A stretch of DNA of 64,000 bases. Source: Caulobacter sp. UNC358MFTsu5.1. Its GTDB lineage: Bacteria; Pseudomonadota; Alphaproteobacteria; Caulobacterales; Caulobacteraceae. A program made the position numbers and the translations under genes. Below, piece by piece: positions 63,401-64,000 of the stretch. Every line of letters starts with the position of its first letter. Position 1 is the stretch's first letter. The notes under the pieces are model-generated. The model did no database searches and was not told where the DNA came from. It saw nothing but the letters and a program-made list of their open reading frames with translations. The DNA lies in contig NZ_JONW01000009.1 of NCBI RefSeq assembly GCF_000712075.1, positions 186,001-250,000 on the forward strand, given 5' to 3'.

Positions 63401-64000
63401 CGACAGCGCCTTGGGCGCCGGCGCGTTGACCTCGTTGTTCAGCGTCGCCGCCAGCTTGTTGAACTCGGCGATCACCGCCGTGCGATAGGCCGGCGTGATC
63501 GCGGTCCAGGCCTCGAAGTCGATGGTCACCGTGCTGCTGGGCGCGGTCGGCGACGGCACGGCCAGGCTCAGGCCCGGCATGACCGGGAAGATCACCGCCC
63601 CGGCCTTCAGCGCATCCTGCTGCGCCTGGCTGGGCGTGGTGACCAGGTTGACGGTGAAGTTGGACTTCAGGAACGTCAGGATGTCGGTCGCCGCCAGCGC
63701 CGGCTGCTGGTCGGGATCGGCCAGGACCGCCAGGATCTCCTTCAGCGTCGCGACGCTGACCGGGGTCTCGGCCAGGGCCGGGCCGTTCGGCGTGACCGGG
63801 TGGGACTCGATCACCCAGGGCAGCAGGGCGTCGCACAGGGCGGCGAACGAGGAGCCGGTCTTGTTGCCGTCCCCGGTCGCGGTCGGCGCGTCCATGGAGA
63901 ACAGGGTGACGAAGGCGCCCTGTTGGTTGGCCAGACTCAGCTGGCTCATGTCCGGCGCCAGCACGGTGAACTGCGGCGTCAGCACGATGGTCAGGGTGGG
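57422..64000 (-). CDS. Giant protein with repeated LysM-like segments (5' end outside the window)
   Basis: The frame stays open from 64000 to the TAG at 57422, about 2,190 codons; a GTG at 63985 has no RBS, so the true start is probably to the right. LysM-like segments, numbered from that GTG: near 232 (VLRPGDSLNAIMAFVQ), 345 (ALGDSFYSLAQALKVS), 392 (TVAGDTLGSLLGRFGVG), 923 (DTLATFALRYGMTAGEVARDNP), 970 (SGDVWTTVANYYSKNA) and 1018 (AVAGDTFSGVAGYFGLS). Between them lie long Ala/Pro/Thr-rich beta-like stretches with few charged residues. No catalytic motif, membrane helix or cell-wall anchor is seen. It is probably an extracellular or surface glycan-binding protein; the export signal may be outside the window. 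Confidence 0.88.
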   Translation of the reverse strand, partial: PTLTIVLTPQFTVLAPDMSQLSLANQQGAFVTLFSMDAPTATGDGNKTGSSFAALCDALLPWVIESHPVTPNGPALAETPVSVATLKEILAVLADPDQQPALAATDILTFLKSNFTVNLVTTPSQAQQDALKAGAVIFPVMPGLSLAVPSPTAPSSTVTIDFEAWTAITPAYRTAVIAEFNKLAATLNNEVNAPAPKALSVDQAPESLAQVLFEDAFAMISRQLLQAAIDCYASFPYVLRPGDSLNAIMAFVQTGELNPRFTFEDLVNGNQQNPLTVGGTLYFDGVTSSVQTRVDDTTKATIIESLSAIAARFSGTQYTTTPAALIVSNQNAVNLLQAGVTITIGGASVTTALGDSFYSLAQALKVSIDVLAAQSSLYDLNTLLLAGAPLIIPTVVYTTVAGDTLGSLLGRFGVGTTAFVARSENLALANIFDLKQEPLVHLSNLDLLTGDQLSQGVAAGETVGQTAGMVSRFMLQGLRLPNNSGLTLSPKFLYPNNQDQYGLYQLTGQQFPVTSYGLSYKVTLTRDATALGWVQINGSTAPDASGDTDLTQAAANLNVVLTWAKQYGYNPSAPTVSPDLTLAPEPALALTPQQFAAASYAPWNTSGMDEIAKLTTPPGTSQTGGSGQAQPYLWRLAPALLSRIETQQAALTEEMPLSEAVQHLPVFAPATLTTDPATQMPVVTAVDDYVFATRIDFQIRKLEQAAGAQTPTADSNTVLPPGEGNTPPVTQMAPNTYQLIGPTPSDAVLLERILIEMNTLGPDIVNGVLVAYADQGSNVPGLVGHAASDVYSFITRSNLSTKANPPPPRLFGALAVEDDAPVLINDLLNQPSDAVRLLWEISTVQSGGFSFYWDELVKGAALPPGLFDSAGYATLTLMVTYVRSGDTPVGARLSNVCNSILTSASIDPTRSTLVLVSESAPNTAAFDAEDTLATFALRYGMTAGEVARDNPQAGLNKGAQIVLAGMFHEVTPADVASGDVWTTVANYYSKNALQTITAAQLQGYNPNVTAALYAVLMIPQVTYVAVAGDTFSGVAGYFGLSLEQVGAAAQAQTGLLVGTPTLNVDPQSFSSNPSIGVGNVGVTLTRANLDPPGASTDPTYGQQYMFSLYSLLDAGFLGNQFFSLSQPGLPFGPTGDGSSSTPNPKSALMRANAPAQARADIRNPVSRRAMLQSQAASGTIAYQQALTVYSNSKINPAPANPAPNLPPAASNPYRGVGGVAQLSLRWLDLFGNQTVTPFNTPPAGYDGPLNNPPMPIAYTDTLVALSQWPNVSASYLYTGTAGAPQLQITLSLNTDAYQPANGVPAPAAANDAKVFASIYYQLNQNYDGQNVPGVSGPAVTFSLLNSLTGGVQAMDPALAAQFVAFANQCAQTTAAAAGGTAPTGPVGVTLTVPIDLTQVVADNVLRLRLFLLQSRNPRLVDPRLLDLDGGVTVQTEILPYSTTAQDSQDALLPFAQQMETAFVTSAWQYRVGAGPADPDEPLANQLYTVWVTRFAKAGSNDGLTFTLGDEPLFYAPKPVAKSQTSGMVTLPAYVTGKGLSPGQGAATTFTGVDLNVWSAQALTAIDTFLSATYAAPAFIVAALAGQDPDQAGDLFEILAQKAALAETISGTIEPVLVGPANDTLKAAAKEELKQSLLQQLGNAALVTSVAVVPVTGATTNEAQAPGTASPPAFYGAPVNTAPPLDLPNYALSAASIALNAKGATSTDSALAFLFTCSDPTLEASIPLTLSYQLTHLQNDITAVAGIDGYKQSSWIAFTTGPFGFPIGSGAQQFPVPLRALPPPPTAQGQTGSGSAIANPTPAQLSLWDYTFTYTARRAAQDSLLATVSFNAPVNPPKNDQDPQTGLFVALANLIGCAPAIFADFDAYLTQVAPDTKLDSTTYVNAAAALTAWNTLVTGFATAYAEWAKPAPPPPFFAAPPVGPPPVNLQFRVEVALADDASPATIVVTNVGGADAPVPVILVLPDTFTATPVTPPAGAMAAYQYANKTTGDPLTTREAKDAQSQTIAFPELSAVLFQSADTSIQIQRNVDLENGATTNDAFVFTTIPVAFATPITPLIRHDAYSLVTLDPPVTPPAAISAYLNEFFGQLLGADGATYLTTQIGADAAYPLTTDPASPVIDLPIGLMPPTAPTSAALTELSGVVDGWLQANRAPLAGIGATLSFEVILYSTLPNATMPLVKITSVHVPMDDVS

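Overview
The window is a GC-rich alphaproteobacterial chromosome segment, most likely from Caulobacter or a close relative in the Caulobacteraceae. The clues are strongly GC-biased codons, a large TonB-dependent receptor with a Caulobacter-style signal peptide and TonB box, a NasT/NasS-controlled nitrate assimilation cluster, tightly overlapping operons, and dispersed palindromic repeats including the type that produces spurious 'WVPAFAGM' peptides. This assignment is inference from gene content; no rRNA or tRNA lies in the window. I see no CRISPR array, insertion sequence or integrase, so the region reads as core chromosome with a few accessory genes.

Layout. 1-2.8 kb: a partial membrane protein, a frameshifted DUF805 gene, a small outer-membrane barrel and a FabH-like ketoacyl synthase. 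2.8-6.5 kb: a Ste24-type protease, then a cystine ABC transporter operon (binding protein, permease, ATPase). 6.5-10.4 kb: a small unknown protein, recG, and a kinase-fold phosphotransferase overlapping a DUF6285 gene. 10.4-14.5 kb: a DUF3089 hydrolase-like protein lacking the usual serine, then a thiolase beside an HMG-CoA-synthase/DUF35 fusion. 14.5-18.8 kb: hldD, photolyase, cyclopropane fatty acid synthase and a small unknown. 18.8-23.8 kb: sulfur amino acid genes (cysK, sseA, metC), an amidase, and two small genes. 23.8-25.8 kb: an unknown protein and a DUF5690 transporter.

25.9-35.4 kb holds nitrate assimilation, all on the minus strand: nasT-nasS (regulator and nitrate sensor), then a leader with paired six-base-loop hairpins, then a nitrate transporter, nirB, nirD, nasA and a siroheme methyltransferase gene. 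The enzymes take up nitrate, reduce it to nitrite and ammonium, and make the siroheme that NirB needs. 35.5-42 kb holds an alginate-lyase-family enzyme, a TonB receptor with a clear promoter and palindromic operator, and an odd protein joining a phage-tail-fibre-like N-terminus to an SGNH-hydrolase-like C-terminus.

42-51.3 kb is an MdtABC-type RND efflux operon with its outer-membrane channel. 51.5-57.3 kb is an expanded Kdp potassium-transport operon: two micro-proteins (one is KdpF), kdpA, kdpB, a third micro-protein, a TorF-type porin, kdpC and a PilZ gene. Upstream of it, behind an intrinsic terminator, is a giant gene (more than 2,190 codons, 5' end outside the window) encoding several degenerate LysM-like segments. 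The giant protein, the expanded kdp operon, the nas leader and the tail-fibre/SGNH chimera are the most interesting parts.
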